DNA of 64,000 nucleotides from Pseudomonadota bacterium (GCA_018817425.1 JAHITX010000040.1:57428-121427), one strand, 5' to 3'; shown: positions 8,987 through 18,750, counted from the first letter of the stretch. Notes: generated by a model from the letters alone, not told the origin. Numbers and translations are program-made.

Positions 8987-9473
8987 AGTAAGTATTGCAG
9001 GACTGGCTATGGATCCGGCGTCAAATACACCGATAATAATATTAAAATCTGAAGATGGAGAACATGCTGTTCCCATCTGGATCGGGCTGCTTGAAGCAAC
9101 ATCAATAGCCTCAGCGCTTCAGAAAATTAAGTTCGAGCGTCCAATGACACACGATCTTTTTAAAAATTTTGTCGAGCTTATGAACATTAAAGTATCCAGA
9201 ATAGAAGTATATGATTTGATAGGCAATACATATTATGCAAAGATCCATTTCGTTTCCGATTCGGGACATTTTGATATCGATTCCAGGCCAAGCGATGCGA
9301 TTGCAATAGCAATTCGTTTTGATGCTCCTATCTATCTGGCTGAAAAGGTTATTGAAAAATCAAAGGGGATTGAAGATAAACCGGAAATGGTGGATACAAG
9401 TGAGGAAGGCAAGATGTGGGCAGATTATCTTGAAAATCTTTCACCCGAAGATTTTGGTAAATTCAAAGTATAA
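8976..9473 (+). CDS. Bifunctional nuclease (BFN/DUF151) family protein
   Basis: A 165-residue protein starting at ATG 8976, with AAAGGAGG embedded in the end of miaB. The BFN domain is complete: GLAMDPASNTPIIIL, AVPIWIGLLEA, RPMTHDLF and the hallmark SRPSDAIAIAIRF near residues 105-117. A short C-terminal UVR-like helix (EEGKMWADYLENL) follows. Plant and bacterial homologues show DNase/RNase activity or stress roles. The 11-bp overlap indicates translational coupling to miaB. Confidence 0.88.
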   Translation: MLLKVSIAGLAMDPASNTPIIILKSEDGEHAVPIWIGLLEATSIASALQKIKFERPMTHDLFKNFVELMNIKVSRIEVYDLIGNTYYAKIHFVSDSGHFDIDSRPSDAIAIAIRFDAPIYLAEKVIEKSKGIEDKPEMVDTSEEGKMWADYLENLSPEDFGKFKV

Positions 9474-9530
9474 CTGAATTGCAGAAATTGATTTTTATAT
9501 AAAGATGTAAGGCGTAAAAGGAGATACAAA

Positions 9531-10166
9531 GTGATAGATCTTCATACACATTCGTTATTCAGCGATGGTGCTTTGATTCCGTCCGAACTTGCAAGAAGGG
9601 CTGAATATGCAGGCCTTAAAGGAATAGGAATTACCGATCACGGAGATTCTTCAAACATAGATTATATAATCCCAAGGATTGTTTCTGTTGCAATAGACTT
9701 GAACAGATTCATGAGTATTAAGGTTATACCCGGAATTGAGCTTACCCATGTACCTCCGCCTTTGATATCGGAATGTGCAAGAAGAGCGCGCAGTCTTGGA
9801 GCAAGAATAATAATAGTACATGGGGAAACAATTGTTGAGCCGGTTGCTCCGGGTACAAACAGGGCTGCTCTTGATGCGGATATAAATATTTTAGCTCATC
9901 CCGGGCTTATATCGGAAGAAGAAGTTTTGATTGCAAAAGAGAAAGGAATACTTCTTGAGATTTCTGCCCGCAAGGGACACAGCCTTACAAATGGTCATGT
10001 TGCCAGGCTTGCAGTAAAGGCAGGGGCAAAGCTTATAATAAATACTGATTCTCATGATCCTTCAGATTTTATCGGCAGCAATCAGGCAGTAAAAGTTGTT
10101 TGTGGCGCAGGCCTGACTGAGAATGATTTCAAGATAATGCAGCAAAACGCATCGGTATTTCTATAA
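9531..10166 (+). CDS. PHP-domain phosphoesterase (histidinol-phosphatase-like)
   Basis: A 211-residue PHP protein beginning at GTG 9531 after AAAGGAGA. Metal-binding motifs are DLHTHSLFSDG (residues 3-13), GITDHGD, PGIELTHV, NILAHPG and NTDSHDP. This minimal single-domain form is often annotated as a histidinol-phosphatase-domain protein, but no other his genes are nearby, and trivalent-metal PHP phosphoesterases act on many substrates (nucleotides, sugar phosphates). It directly precedes ispG with a 48-bp gap. Confidence 0.82.
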   Translation: MIDLHTHSLFSDGALIPSELARRAEYAGLKGIGITDHGDSSNIDYIIPRIVSVAIDLNRFMSIKVIPGIELTHVPPPLISECARRARSLGARIIIVHGETIVEPVAPGTNRAALDADINILAHPGLISEEEVLIAKEKGILLEISARKGHSLTNGHVARLAVKAGAKLIINTDSHDPSDFIGSNQAVKVVCGAGLTENDFKIMQQNASVFL

Positions 10167-10214
10167 TTATCAACCATTGATACCTTCGCAAACAATCTAA
10201 AATTGTGATATTTT

Positions 10215-11276
10215 ATGCCATTTCCAATTCAACGAAAAGAAACTCGCCAGATATCTGTCGGTGGTGTTAAGGTAGGTGGAATGTCTCCGGTTACGGTGCA
10301 ATCCATGACCAATACATTTACATCTGATATACAAGCAACTGTTGCACAGATTAAAAATCTTGAACAGGCCGGATGTGAGATTGTAAGGGTTGCTGTTCCT
10401 GACAAAGAGTCAGCTGCTGCAATAGCTTCGATTAAAAAGCAGATCTCAATTCCTCTAATAGCCGATATACATTTTGATTATCAACTTGCTATCGCTTCTG
10501 CAAAGGCGGGAGCCGACGGTTTAAGATTAAACCCCGGCAATATCGGAGGAATAAAAAAGATACAAAAGATTGTTGACTGTTCAAAACAATATAACATACC
10601 GATTAGAATTGGAGTAAATGCCGGCTCGCTTGAAAAGGATCTGCTGAAAAAATATAATGGCGCAACTCCTGCGGCAATGGTTGAAAGTGCAATGCGTAAT
10701 ATTGATATTTTAAGATCGCTGGATTTTCATGAACTAAAAATATCAATCAAGGCATCGGATGTATTCCGCACTGTAGAAGCATACAGGCTACTTTCTGAAA
10801 AAACCGATTTTCCTTTACACGTTGGTGTAACTGAAGCCGGATCTCTTTTTCCGGGTCTTGTTAAATCAACTCTTGGTATCGGGATGCTGCTTGCTGAAGG
10901 TATTGGTGACACTATCAGGGTTTCTTTAACAAGAGACCCGGTAGAGGAAATAAGGGCGGGATATGAAATTTTAAAAGCACTTGATATCAGAAAGCGGGGG
11001 CCTGAGATTATTTCATGCCCGACCTGCGGACGGTGTAATATAAATCTTTTTGAGATTGTGGAACGCATTGAAAAAGAGCTTTTAACAAGTTCTGCTAATA
11101 TAAAACTTGCTGTCATGGGGTGTGTTGTTAATGGCCCTGGAGAGGCTAAAGAGGCTGATATCGGGGTTGCCGGAGGTGACGGAACAGGCATTCTTTTTAA
11201 AAAGGGCAGGGTAGTAAAAAAATTTCCGCAGGAAATGCTTGTAGATATTCTTCTTGAAGAAATTGCAAAACTATAG
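10215..11276 (+). CDS. ispG: 4-hydroxy-3-methylbut-2-enyl diphosphate synthase
   Basis: A 353-residue single-module IspG. The N-terminal TIM-barrel part has VKVGGMSPVTVQSMTNT, IPLIADIHFDY and RIGVNAGSLE. The C-terminal sulfite-reductase-like part has the 4Fe-4S ligands CPTCGRCNINLF and AVMGCVVNGPGEAKEADIG. It converts methylerythritol cyclodiphosphate to HMBPP in the MEP isoprenoid pathway using ferredoxin or flavodoxin electrons. No Shine-Dalgarno is obvious before the ATG. Confidence 0.96.
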   Translation: MPFPIQRKETRQISVGGVKVGGMSPVTVQSMTNTFTSDIQATVAQIKNLEQAGCEIVRVAVPDKESAAAIASIKKQISIPLIADIHFDYQLAIASAKAGADGLRLNPGNIGGIKKIQKIVDCSKQYNIPIRIGVNAGSLEKDLLKKYNGATPAAMVESAMRNIDILRSLDFHELKISIKASDVFRTVEAYRLLSEKTDFPLHVGVTEAGSLFPGLVKSTLGIGMLLAEGIGDTIRVSLTRDPVEEIRAGYEILKALDIRKRGPEIISCPTCGRCNINLFEIVERIEKELLTSSANIKLAVMGCVVNGPGEAKEADIGVAGGDGTGILFKKGRVVKKFPQEMLVDILLEEIAKL

Positions 11277-11339
11277 CAAAAACTTTTAGAAAAATTATAA
11301 TATTTTTGACATTGAAGACAAAACTTAGGGAAGGGTAAT

Positions 11340-12860
11340 ATGGGAAAAGAGGAAAAAAATGCAATAACTCCTACAAGAGAAGAAGATTATTCAGAGTGGT
11401 ATCAACAAGCGGTGAAAGTATCGGATATGGCAGAAAAATCTCCCGTAAGAGGATGTATGGTCATAAAGCCTTGGGGTTATAGCTTGTGGGAGAACATAGT
11501 TCGTGAACTTGATGACATGCTTAAAGAGACGGGTGTAAAAAACGCTTATTTCCCTCTTTTTATACCTCTTGGTTTTCTGGAAAAAGAAGCCGCCCATGTT
11601 GAGGGTTTTGCAAAAGAATGCGCTGTAGTTACTCACCACAGGCTTGAAAAGAACGAAGAAGGAGGTCTTTCTCCTGCCGGACCTTTAACCGAACCATTAG
11701 TTGTCAGACCTACATCTGAAACTATTATAGGCGATGCTTTTTCAAACTGGATAAACAGCTATAGAGATCTTCCGCTTCTTATAAACCAGTGGGCCAATGT
11801 TGTCAGGTGGGAGATGAGAACACGTATTTTTTTAAGGACCAGCGAATTCTTATGGCAGGAAGGCCATACTGCCCATGCAACGGAAAAAGAAGCTTTGGAA
11901 AGAACAAAAATGATGCTTGATGTATATACTAAGCTTGCCGAAGAATATCTTGCCATGCCCGTAACAAAGGGTAGAAAGACCGAAGCCGAGAAATTTCCCG
12001 GAGCTGTTGAGACATTTAGCATAGAAGGAATGATGCAGGATAAAAAAGGACTTCAGGCCGGAACGTCTCATTTTCTCGGGCAGAATTTTGCAAAAGCATC
12101 AGAGATAAAATTCCAGTCATTTGAAGAAAAAGAAGAATACGCATGGACTACTTCATGGGGTGTTTCAACACGCCTTATAGGTGGAATAATAATGACACAC
12201 GGGGATGATGACGGAGTAATTCTTCCTCCCAGAGTGGCATCGTCCCATATTGTGCTGATTCCAATATACAGATCACCTGATGATAAATCAAATGTAATGG
12301 AATATACTGATAAGCTTGCACTAGAACTAAGAAACATTTTCTACCACCACCGCAAAATTCGAGTAGAAATTGATGACAGAGATATTGGAGGAGCAAGAGG
12401 CTGGGATTGGATTAAAAAGGGCATACCTTTAAGAGTTGAAATAGGTCCTAGAGATATTGCCAAAGATTCTGTTTACTTTGGAAGAAGAGATAAACCGCAC
12501 AGGGAAAAAATCTCTATGCAAAAGAATCAATTTATAAATGAAATTGTAAATATTCTCGATGAAATTCAAAAAAATCTTTATGATAAAGCTTATGATTTTA
12601 AGGAAAAAAATACTGTATCAATAGATGGCGGCACAGATTTTTATGAATTTTTTACTCCTTTAAACAAAGATAAACCTGAAATTCACGGTGGTTTTGCTTT
12701 ATCTCACTGGTGCGGTACAAATGAATGTGAGGCGAAAATAAAAGAAGATTTGAGTGTAACAATAAGATGTATTCCTCTTAATCAGGAAGAAGAAAAAGGC
12801 AAATGTGTATGTTGCGGCAGGCCAAGCAGATGTAGAGTAATATTTGCCAAAGCCTATTAG
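11340..12860 (+). CDS. proS: Prolyl-tRNA synthetase, archaeal/eukaryote-like type
   Basis: A 506-residue class II synthetase. It lacks the editing insertion of the long bacterial form and has the archaeal-type plan: catalytic core with motif 2 (WEMRTRIFLRTSEFLWQEGHT) and motif 3 (RLIGGIIMTHGDDDG), an anticodon-binding domain, and a C-terminal zinc-type domain ending in the Tyr of FAKAY, with CVCCGRPSRC near residues 490-499. This type occurs in several bacterial lineages including Desulfobacterota. It charges tRNA-Pro in the cytoplasm and is followed 11 bp later by the RSH gene. Confidence 0.95.
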   Translation: MGKEEKNAITPTREEDYSEWYQQAVKVSDMAEKSPVRGCMVIKPWGYSLWENIVRELDDMLKETGVKNAYFPLFIPLGFLEKEAAHVEGFAKECAVVTHHRLEKNEEGGLSPAGPLTEPLVVRPTSETIIGDAFSNWINSYRDLPLLINQWANVVRWEMRTRIFLRTSEFLWQEGHTAHATEKEALERTKMMLDVYTKLAEEYLAMPVTKGRKTEAEKFPGAVETFSIEGMMQDKKGLQAGTSHFLGQNFAKASEIKFQSFEEKEEYAWTTSWGVSTRLIGGIIMTHGDDDGVILPPRVASSHIVLIPIYRSPDDKSNVMEYTDKLALELRNIFYHHRKIRVEIDDRDIGGARGWDWIKKGIPLRVEIGPRDIAKDSVYFGRRDKPHREKISMQKNQFINEIVNILDEIQKNLYDKAYDFKEKNTVSIDGGTDFYEFFTPLNKDKPEIHGGFALSHWCGTNECEAKIKEDLSVTIRCIPLNQEEEKGKCVCCGRPSRCRVIFAKAY

Positions 12861-12871
12861 AAAGAAGGCTA

Positions 12872-15013
12872 ATGATCAGAATTACAGATATAATTGATAA
12901 GGTTAACGCTTATAATCCTGATGCCGATCTTGATATACTTGACCGCGCCTATGTATATTCAGCAAGGGTTCATGATGGCCAGGTACGTTTATCGGGAGAG
13001 CCATATCTTTCACATCCTCTTGAGGTAGCCGGGATTCTTGCTGATATGAGGCTGGATGTTATAAGTATCGCTGCAGGTTTATTGCATGATGTTATTGAGG
13101 ATACACATGCTACCGTTGAAGAAATAAAAGAGATTTTCGGAGAAGAAGTCTTACACATTGTTTCAGGTGTAACAAAACTAAGCAAAATCCCTTTTAGCGA
13201 TTCACATGTTCGCGAAGCTGAGAGCATAAGAAAAATGTTGCTTGCTATGGCTGACGATATAAGAGTAGTATTAATAAAACTTGCCGATCGCCTCCATAAT
13301 ATGAGAACCCTTCAATACCAAACCAAAGAAAAAAGAATAAAAATAGCTCAGGAAACCCTTGATATATATACTCCGATAGCGGCCCGTCTTGGAATATACT
13401 GGATAAAGCAGGATCTTGAAAATATCGCATTTATGAACATTTATCCGGATGAGTTTTTAATAATAAAAAATCAGGTAAGTAAAGATAAAGAGGACCGCGA
13501 AAAATATGTTGAAACTGTTAAGGATTTCATCCGGAAAAAAATGGATGAAAACAACATAAAATGCGAAGTGTCGGGCAGGTATAAAAATTACTATAGCATA
13601 TTCCAGAAGATGAATAATCAGAACCTCACTTTTGAACAGATTTATGATATCATTGCATTCAGAATAATTTTAGATACGATTCCAAAATGTTATGAGGCTT
13701 TAGGGCTTGTGCATGCTTTATGGAAACCCATAGCTCATAAGTTTAAAGATTATATCGGTTTCCCAAAACCGAATATGTATCAGTCGTTGCATACTACTGT
13801 TGTTGGCCCGATAGGCGAGCGTATCGAAATACAGATCAGAACATGGGAAATGGACAAAATTGCCAGGTCCGGAATTGCAGCGCATTGGGGCTACAAAGAG
13901 GGAAAGCAAATTGACGAAAATGTGAGTAATAAATTCTCATGGATACAAAATCTTGTAGATAATCAGAAAGAAACCAATGACCCGGTTGAATTTCTTGAAA
14001 ATGTCCGCATAGACCTTTATCCGGATGAGGTTTATGTGTTTACTCCTAAAGGAGCTATCAAATCACTTCCTAAAGGGGCTACACCTGTTGATTTTGCTTT
14101 TCAGATACATACCGAGGTCGGCAATCAGTGTTCAGGGGCAAAAGTAAACGGGCGTATGGTTCCGTTAAGTTATGAACTTCAAACAGGAAATATTATTGAG
14201 ATAATAACATCCAAGGGTCATCATCCAAGCAAGGACTGGCTTAAGTTTGTAAAAACGGTCAAAGCAAGGGCAAGAATAAGGCAATGGATTAAAACTCAGG
14301 AAAAAGATCGCAGCATAACACTTGGACGTGAAATATGCGAAAAAGCTTTTAGAAAAGAGCGTTTGAATTTTTCGGCTCTTATAAAAACAGAAGAGATGGG
14401 CAAGGTTGTTGATCAATTAGGGTTTAAAACCGTAGATGATTTGGTTGAAAGTGTAGGTTATGGAAAAACCACTCCGCTCCAGATTGTAAGAAAATTTATA
14501 TCAAGACCGGAGGAGGAAAATGATGAATCAATATTAGATAAATTAATAGGAAAGGTAAAAAAGAAAAAGCAGGTATCAGGTGTTGTTGTTAAAGGATTTG
14601 ATGATATTTTAATAAAATTCGGAAAATGCTGTCAGCCTGTACCTGGTGATCCGATAACAGGATATATTACTCAGGGTTATGGGGTTACCGTTCACAGAAC
14701 TATTTGCGCTAATGCCCTGACAATGAATCCTGAAAGACAGATAGATGTTGAGTGGAATATAGATTCATCCGAATTTTATCCGGTTAAAATTCATATTGCT
14801 GCTTATGACAGGGTTGGCCTTCTTGCAGATATTGCATCAAATATAAGCAAAAATGCCGCAAATATATTGAGTGCAAATAGTGTTACAAAGGAAAACAAAA
14901 TCGTTGATTCCTTTTTTACACTTACAATTAAAGATACCGATCATTTGAAAAAATTATTATCGGAAATGAAGAAAATAAAACTCATTATAGATGCAAAGCG
15001 AATCAATGAATAA
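12872..15013 (+). CDS. rsh: Bifunctional (p)ppGpp synthase/hydrolase (RSH)
   Basis: A full-length 713-residue Rel/SpoT protein. The HD hydrolase domain carries HDVIEDTHAT near residues 72-81 and KLADRLHNMRTL. The synthetase domain has DIIAFRIIL and FKDYIGFPKPNMYQSLHTT; the (R/K)xKD wording rather than ExDD points to the bifunctional class. TGS (EVYVFTPKGA), a zinc-finger-like CCQPVPGDP segment and a C-terminal ACT domain follow. It makes and degrades the starvation alarmone. It is convergent with rpmB, with only 7 bp between stops. Confidence 0.95.
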   Translation: MIRITDIIDKVNAYNPDADLDILDRAYVYSARVHDGQVRLSGEPYLSHPLEVAGILADMRLDVISIAAGLLHDVIEDTHATVEEIKEIFGEEVLHIVSGVTKLSKIPFSDSHVREAESIRKMLLAMADDIRVVLIKLADRLHNMRTLQYQTKEKRIKIAQETLDIYTPIAARLGIYWIKQDLENIAFMNIYPDEFLIIKNQVSKDKEDREKYVETVKDFIRKKMDENNIKCEVSGRYKNYYSIFQKMNNQNLTFEQIYDIIAFRIILDTIPKCYEALGLVHALWKPIAHKFKDYIGFPKPNMYQSLHTTVVGPIGERIEIQIRTWEMDKIARSGIAAHWGYKEGKQIDENVSNKFSWIQNLVDNQKETNDPVEFLENVRIDLYPDEVYVFTPKGAIKSLPKGATPVDFAFQIHTEVGNQCSGAKVNGRMVPLSYELQTGNIIEIITSKGHHPSKDWLKFVKTVKARARIRQWIKTQEKDRSITLGREICEKAFRKERLNFSALIKTEEMGKVVDQLGFKTVDDLVESVGYGKTTPLQIVRKFISRPEEENDESILDKLIGKVKKKKQVSGVVVKGFDDILIKFGKCCQPVPGDPITGYITQGYGVTVHRTICANALTMNPERQIDVEWNIDSSEFYPVKIHIAAYDRVGLLADIASNISKNAANILSANSVTKENKIVDSFFTLTIKDTDHLKKLLSEMKKIKLIIDAKRINE

Positions 15014-15020
15014 AAAAAAG

Positions 15021-15212
15021 CTATGGAGCTTTAACCACAAGGCCTGATTTTATACAACTTGTACAGACAACCATTTTTTTAACCTGACCGTTATGGATTG
15101 CCCTTACGTTCTGAAGATTAGGATTAAACCTGCGGTTTGTTACATTATGAGCATGACTGACATTATGGCCGGCCATAGGTTTTTTGCCGCATATTTCACA
15201 CATTTTAGACAT
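15021..15212 (-). CDS. rpmB: 50S ribosomal protein L28
   Basis: A 63-residue L28 of normal length for the zinc-binding (C+) form: CEICGKKP at the N-terminus and CTSC near residues 50-53 supply two CxxC pairs. [20 protein letters not shown] is the family core. The ATG at 15212 follows a good ribosome site (AAGGAGA on the minus strand). Confidence 0.96.
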   Translation of the reverse strand: MSKMCEICGKKPMAGHNVSHAHNVTNRRFNPNLQNVRAIHNGQVKKMVVCTSCIKSGLVVKAP

Positions 15213-15317
15213 TGATATTTCTCCTTGAAACTTATATGTTATTATACCTTATATCCCATTTTAAAACAGGATATGCGCTGATACACCAAAACCAATTGAG
15301 TGTAAAGCATTTTTTTG

Positions 15318-15977
15318 CTATTTTTTTATTATGGCGGTTTCACACTTGGCTATGTATGTAATAGCCTCATGGTGGGCTCCTGTATCGGGATATCTTGTGA
15401 TTACATTCTTAAAACGATGCAAAGCAGCCTTGTAGTGTTTTGATTTATAATAGAAAAGGCCGATCCCTAATTCAGATTTCGCGATACTTTTATAGCATTT
15501 ATTTATATATGTACTTGTTTTTAATGAGTATTCATTTTTTGGAAACAGTTTATTCAAACGATTAAATGTTTCAATGGTTTTTCTTGCTGTTGCCTGTTGC
15601 CTGTCAGGAGTGTTGACCTGTTCAAAATAACACAAGCCCGTCTGAAAGATCACATATGGTACTGATTCATTAGCCGGATGAAGTTTTTCAAACTCTTCAT
15701 ATGCTGCAACTGCTTCATTATATTGTTTTAATTTGTAATGTGAATCTGCTATTTTAAGATCTGCAAGAACTGAATATTTACTGAAAGGATACCAGTCTTT
15801 TATTTTTTGAAAAGACTCTATAGCATATTTGTAGTCTTTATCATTATAAGATTCCATACCTTCATCTGCGTATTCTTTAGCAGGTTTATCTTTCTTGGTA
15901 TCAATAGATGCACATCCCTGGCAGGCAATAGCTATAACCAAAAATAACAAAATTACGTATTTGATTTTATCATTCAC
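15318..15977 (-). CDS. bamD: Outer-membrane assembly lipoprotein BamD (YfiO/ComL)
   Basis: A 219-residue secreted lipoprotein. The N-terminus is a signal peptide (hydrophobic residues 7-18) with lipobox-like cysteines at AIAC and QGC, so the acylated Cys is one of two closely spaced candidates. The rest is TPR repeats (YNDKDYKYAIESFQKIKDWYPF, YNEAVAAYEEFEKLHP and others), as in BamD. BamD is the essential BAM partner that folds outer-membrane proteins such as the TonB receptor at 29.4 kb. It starts with GTG, sharing one base with the trxB stop (TAGTG). The name is unrelated to the benzoyl-CoA reductase gene bamD. Confidence 0.88.
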   Translation of the reverse strand: MNDKIKYVILLFLVIAIACQGCASIDTKKDKPAKEYADEGMESYNDKDYKYAIESFQKIKDWYPFSKYSVLADLKIADSHYKLKQYNEAVAAYEEFEKLHPANESVPYVIFQTGLCYFEQVNTPDRQQATARKTIETFNRLNKLFPKNEYSLKTSTYINKCYKSIAKSELGIGLFYYKSKHYKAALHRFKNVITRYPDTGAHHEAITYIAKCETAIIKK

Positions 15978-16903
15978 TATTTAATGCTTTCAATATATTG
16001 TTCTGCAGAAAATGCGGCTATTGCAGCATCTCCAACAGCGGTTGCAACCTGACGCAAAGGAGTTTTTCGCCCATCGCCCGCAGCGAAAACACCTGGAACC
16101 GAAGTTTCCATTTTATCATTTGCTATTATGAACCCGTAATCATCAAGTTCCAATGCATTTTTAATAAAATCGGTATTGGGTAAAATCCCAATCCATACAA
16201 AACATCCGTCAACAGCAAGCTCGTTAGCTTCTTTTGTTTTAACATTTTCTACAACTATTTTATCAAGACCGTTTTTACCCTTAATGCCGGTTACAACAGA
16301 ATCCCAAATGAATTCTATTTTTTCATTGGCAAAAGCCCGCTCCTGCAAAATCTTTGTTGCTCTTAAGCTGTCTCGTCTGTGAATAAGATATACTTTTTTA
16401 GCAAATTTTGTAAGAAATATACTTTCCTGTACGGCAGTATCCCCGCCACCAACAGCTGCTACTATTTTGTCTCTGTAAAACGGACCGTCGCAGGTGGCAC
16501 AAAAAGAGATTCCTCTTCCATGAAAAAGAGCTTCTCCCGGCACATCAAGGTTTCTGGGATGAGCGCCGGTGGCTATTATCACAGCATGAGATTTCACTTC
16601 TTTATCATCTAAAATTATTTTTTTAACTTTTTGAGAAAGATCCAGTGAAAGTACTTCATTGCTTTCTATCTTAAGACCAAGCCTTTTAGCCTGTTCTACC
16701 ATTTTATCAATAAGATCTGTTCCGCTTATTCCATCAGGAAAGCCCGGATAATTTTCTATCCAATCGGTAATTATTATCTGCCCACCCGGTACAAGTTTTT
16801 CAAAAAGAACTACATTGAGTTTTGCACGAGCGGCATAAATTCCGGCCGTAAGTCCGGCAGGACCCCCACCTATTATAACAAGGTCATAGTCAGCTTTTTC
16901 CAT
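15977..16903 (-). CDS. trxB: Thioredoxin reductase
   Basis: A 308-residue low-molecular-weight TrxR: FAD-binding GGGPAGLTAGIYAAR near residues 12-26, redox-active CATC near residues 135-138, NAD(P)H loop GGGDTAVQESIFL, and a C-terminal FAD segment VPGVFAAGDGR. It reduces the thioredoxin encoded immediately upstream (gap 15 bp). The second dinucleotide loop is followed by HRRDSLRA, whose arginines fit NADPH preference. Confidence 0.95.
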   Translation of the reverse strand: MEKADYDLVIIGGGPAGLTAGIYAARAKLNVVLFEKLVPGGQIIITDWIENYPGFPDGISGTDLIDKMVEQAKRLGLKIESNEVLSLDLSQKVKKIILDDKEVKSHAVIIATGAHPRNLDVPGEALFHGRGISFCATCDGPFYRDKIVAAVGGGDTAVQESIFLTKFAKKVYLIHRRDSLRATKILQERAFANEKIEFIWDSVVTGIKGKNGLDKIVVENVKTKEANELAVDGCFVWIGILPNTDFIKNALELDDYGFIIANDKMETSVPGVFAAGDGRKTPLRQVATAVGDAAIAAFSAEQYIESIK

Positions 16904-16918
16904 AGTTGTATTAATCTG

Positions 16919-17245
16919 TTATAAAATGCTGTTTATTGTTTTTTCCAGCTTGGACTTTGCTGTCATGCCGGTAATTTGATCAACAATTTTTCCCTGTTTG
17001 AAGACAATAAGAGTAGGAATTGCTTTTATTCCAAATTTTGCAGGAGAAAGAGGATTGTTGTCGATATTGCATTTTACGAATTTGACTTTATCAGCAAAAT
17101 CTGTGGCAAGTTCTTCTACTATGGGACCTATAGCTTTACATGGACCGCACCATGGAGCCCAAAAATCGACCAGTACAGGTTTTTCTGATTGCATGACTTC
17201 CGACTCAAAACTTTCATCGCTTATTTCAAGAATTTCTTCTGACAT
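16919..17245 (-). CDS. trxA: Thioredoxin
   Basis: A 108-residue classical thioredoxin: DFWAPWCGPCKAIGP with the WCGPC active site near residues 31-35, the cis-Pro in IPTLIVFKQGK, and the standard length. It forms an operon with trxB and bamD on the minus strand and has a strong promoter just upstream. It serves as a general cytoplasmic disulfide reductant. Confidence 0.97.
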   Translation of the reverse strand: MSEEILEISDESFESEVMQSEKPVLVDFWAPWCGPCKAIGPIVEELATDFADKVKFVKCNIDNNPLSPAKFGIKAIPTLIVFKQGKIVDQITGMTAKSKLEKTINSIL

Positions 17246-17287
17246 GGCATTTTTCCTTTCTATAAAAATAAAAAATTGTTTTATTAA

Positions 17288-17316
17288 TTTATACTTCTAT
17301 GTTTTGATCTTGTCAA
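17288..17316 (-). promoter_or_regulatory. Sigma70 promoter for trxA-trxB-bamD
   Basis: On the minus strand a perfect TTGACA (complement of 17311-17316) is followed after exactly 17 bp by TATAAA (complement of 17288-17293). The trxA start is about 40 bp farther on, with a GGAAAAATG ribosome site. This is one of the cleanest consensus promoters in the window. Confidence 0.75.
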
Positions 17317-17386
17317 CAGTGTCATTTTAAAATAAAATTCTAATTAATAACTAACCGGTTGTCGTATTTGCATTGGAGGCTTTTGC

Positions 17387-18184
17387 ATGGGAAATTTAAT
17401 CCGTATAGGCGCTTTAATATCAGGAAGCGGAACAAATTTGCAAGCTATAATTGATTCCTGTGAGCAGGGCATGATTGAAGGTGAAATGGTGTTTGTTGGC
17501 TCTGACAATCCTTTAGCAAAGGGTCTTGAAAGGGCCTCAAAGCATAATATCCCGACATTTGAGGTTGATTACGATTCCATTATCAAGAATTTCAAGAAAA
17601 ACCCGGATAGTATGAAATTGCCAGATGATTTTGAAGAAAAGGATGTTATCTCCAAACTATCCATCTTTTCCGAAAATATGGATTTGCAGAAGATAAAGAA
17701 ATTTATTTATACAAGGGTAATTGCCGAAGCAAAACTTCTTGAAAAAATGAAAGCTTATCCTTTTGACCTTTTGGTGCTTGCCGGTTTTATGCGAAATCTG
17801 ACTCCATATTTTATCGACAGGATCAACATAGATCCGAAAAGTCCGCGTATTATGAACATACATCCTGCATTACTTCCTTCTTTTCCGGGTGTTGACGGTT
17901 ATGGTGATACATTCCGATATGGAGCAAAAGTAGGTGGATGCACAGTTCATTTTATAGATTATGGTGAAGATTCAGGACCTATCATTGGCCAAAGAGCTTT
18001 TGATATAAATGAAGATGATACTTTAGATTCAATTAAGAAAAAGGGGCTTACTCTTGAATGGGAACTATATCCAGCATGTATTCAGCAATTTGCACAAAAT
18101 CGTCTCAAAATAATCAGTGCGGATGAAAATATGAAAAACAAGAATAAAATAAATAGGAGAATTGTAAAAATTCTTGATAAATAA
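17387..18184 (+). CDS. purN: Phosphoribosylglycinamide formyltransferase with internal insertion
   Basis: A PurN homologue: N-terminal ALISGSGTNLQAIID, LAGFMRN, the catalytic Asn-His segment MNIHPALLPSFPG near residues 157-169, and the GCTVHFID plus D-G-P-I-I-G segment. At 265 residues it is about 60-70 longer than typical PurN (~200), mostly from a charged insertion around residues 65-115 (DYDSIIKNFKKNPDS onward) and a basic tail. It transfers formyl from N10-formyl-THF to GAR in purine synthesis. The GGAGG ribosome site is well placed. Confidence 0.87.
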   Translation: MGNLIRIGALISGSGTNLQAIIDSCEQGMIEGEMVFVGSDNPLAKGLERASKHNIPTFEVDYDSIIKNFKKNPDSMKLPDDFEEKDVISKLSIFSENMDLQKIKKFIYTRVIAEAKLLEKMKAYPFDLLVLAGFMRNLTPYFIDRINIDPKSPRIMNIHPALLPSFPGVDGYGDTFRYGAKVGGCTVHFIDYGEDSGPIIGQRAFDINEDDTLDSIKKKGLTLEWELYPACIQQFAQNRLKIISADENMKNKNKINRRIVKILDK

Positions 18185-18234
18185 AATAAATACAATGGTG
18201 ATTGTTGATAACAAAAAAAAAGGAGACAAATGTT

Positions 18235-18636
18235 ATGGCTAAAATGCCCAAAGAAGTTATGGATGTATTTAATGACCTTAAAAGCACTAAAGTTCTGGCC
18301 ACAGCCGGTACACTTTCGGAAATAAATGTAGTGCCAAAGGGTAGTTTAAGAGCAATAGATGAAGAAACTATAGCCTTTGCCGATATATTTGGCGGTAAAA
18401 CCAATAAAAACCTGGAAATAAATAATAAAGTAGCAGCTCTTGCTCTTGGAGCGGAGCCTGGAGTAGGCTTTCAGGTCAAGGGAACATTTCAGGGATTTTT
18501 GACCAGCGGAAAACTTTTTGATAAATTTTCTGAAAATGCAATGCAAAAGAAGATGAATGTAAAAGCGGTTGGAACCATAAAAGTTGATGAGGTCTACACG
18601 GTAGGAGCGCCACTGCCCGGAAAAAAGATTGCATAA
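18235..18636 (+). CDS. FMN-binding split-barrel (pyridoxamine oxidase-like) protein
   Basis: A 133-residue protein; the ATG at 18235 is preceded by AAAGGAGAC, so the longer open frame from 18202 is unlikely to be used. The PPOX-type split barrel is seen in VLATAGTLSEINVVPKGS, ETIAFADIFGGKTNKNLEIN and VGFQVKGTFQGF. Related small anaerobe proteins bind FMN, and their substrates are largely unknown. It ends about 210 bp before the glutaryl-CoA block and is probably independent of it. Confidence 0.78.
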   Translation: MAKMPKEVMDVFNDLKSTKVLATAGTLSEINVVPKGSLRAIDEETIAFADIFGGKTNKNLEINNKVAALALGAEPGVGFQVKGTFQGFLTSGKLFDKFSENAMQKKMNVKAVGTIKVDEVYTVGAPLPGKKIA

Positions 18637-18750
18637 TAAAACTGTTCTTGAATGAAAACAAGGACGGTTATTATTAAATACATCATTTCCAATAAAGTTT
18701 CCTGCCTATCATCCTTGATCCGCATGAAATGCCAGGCTTTAAAAAGTACA

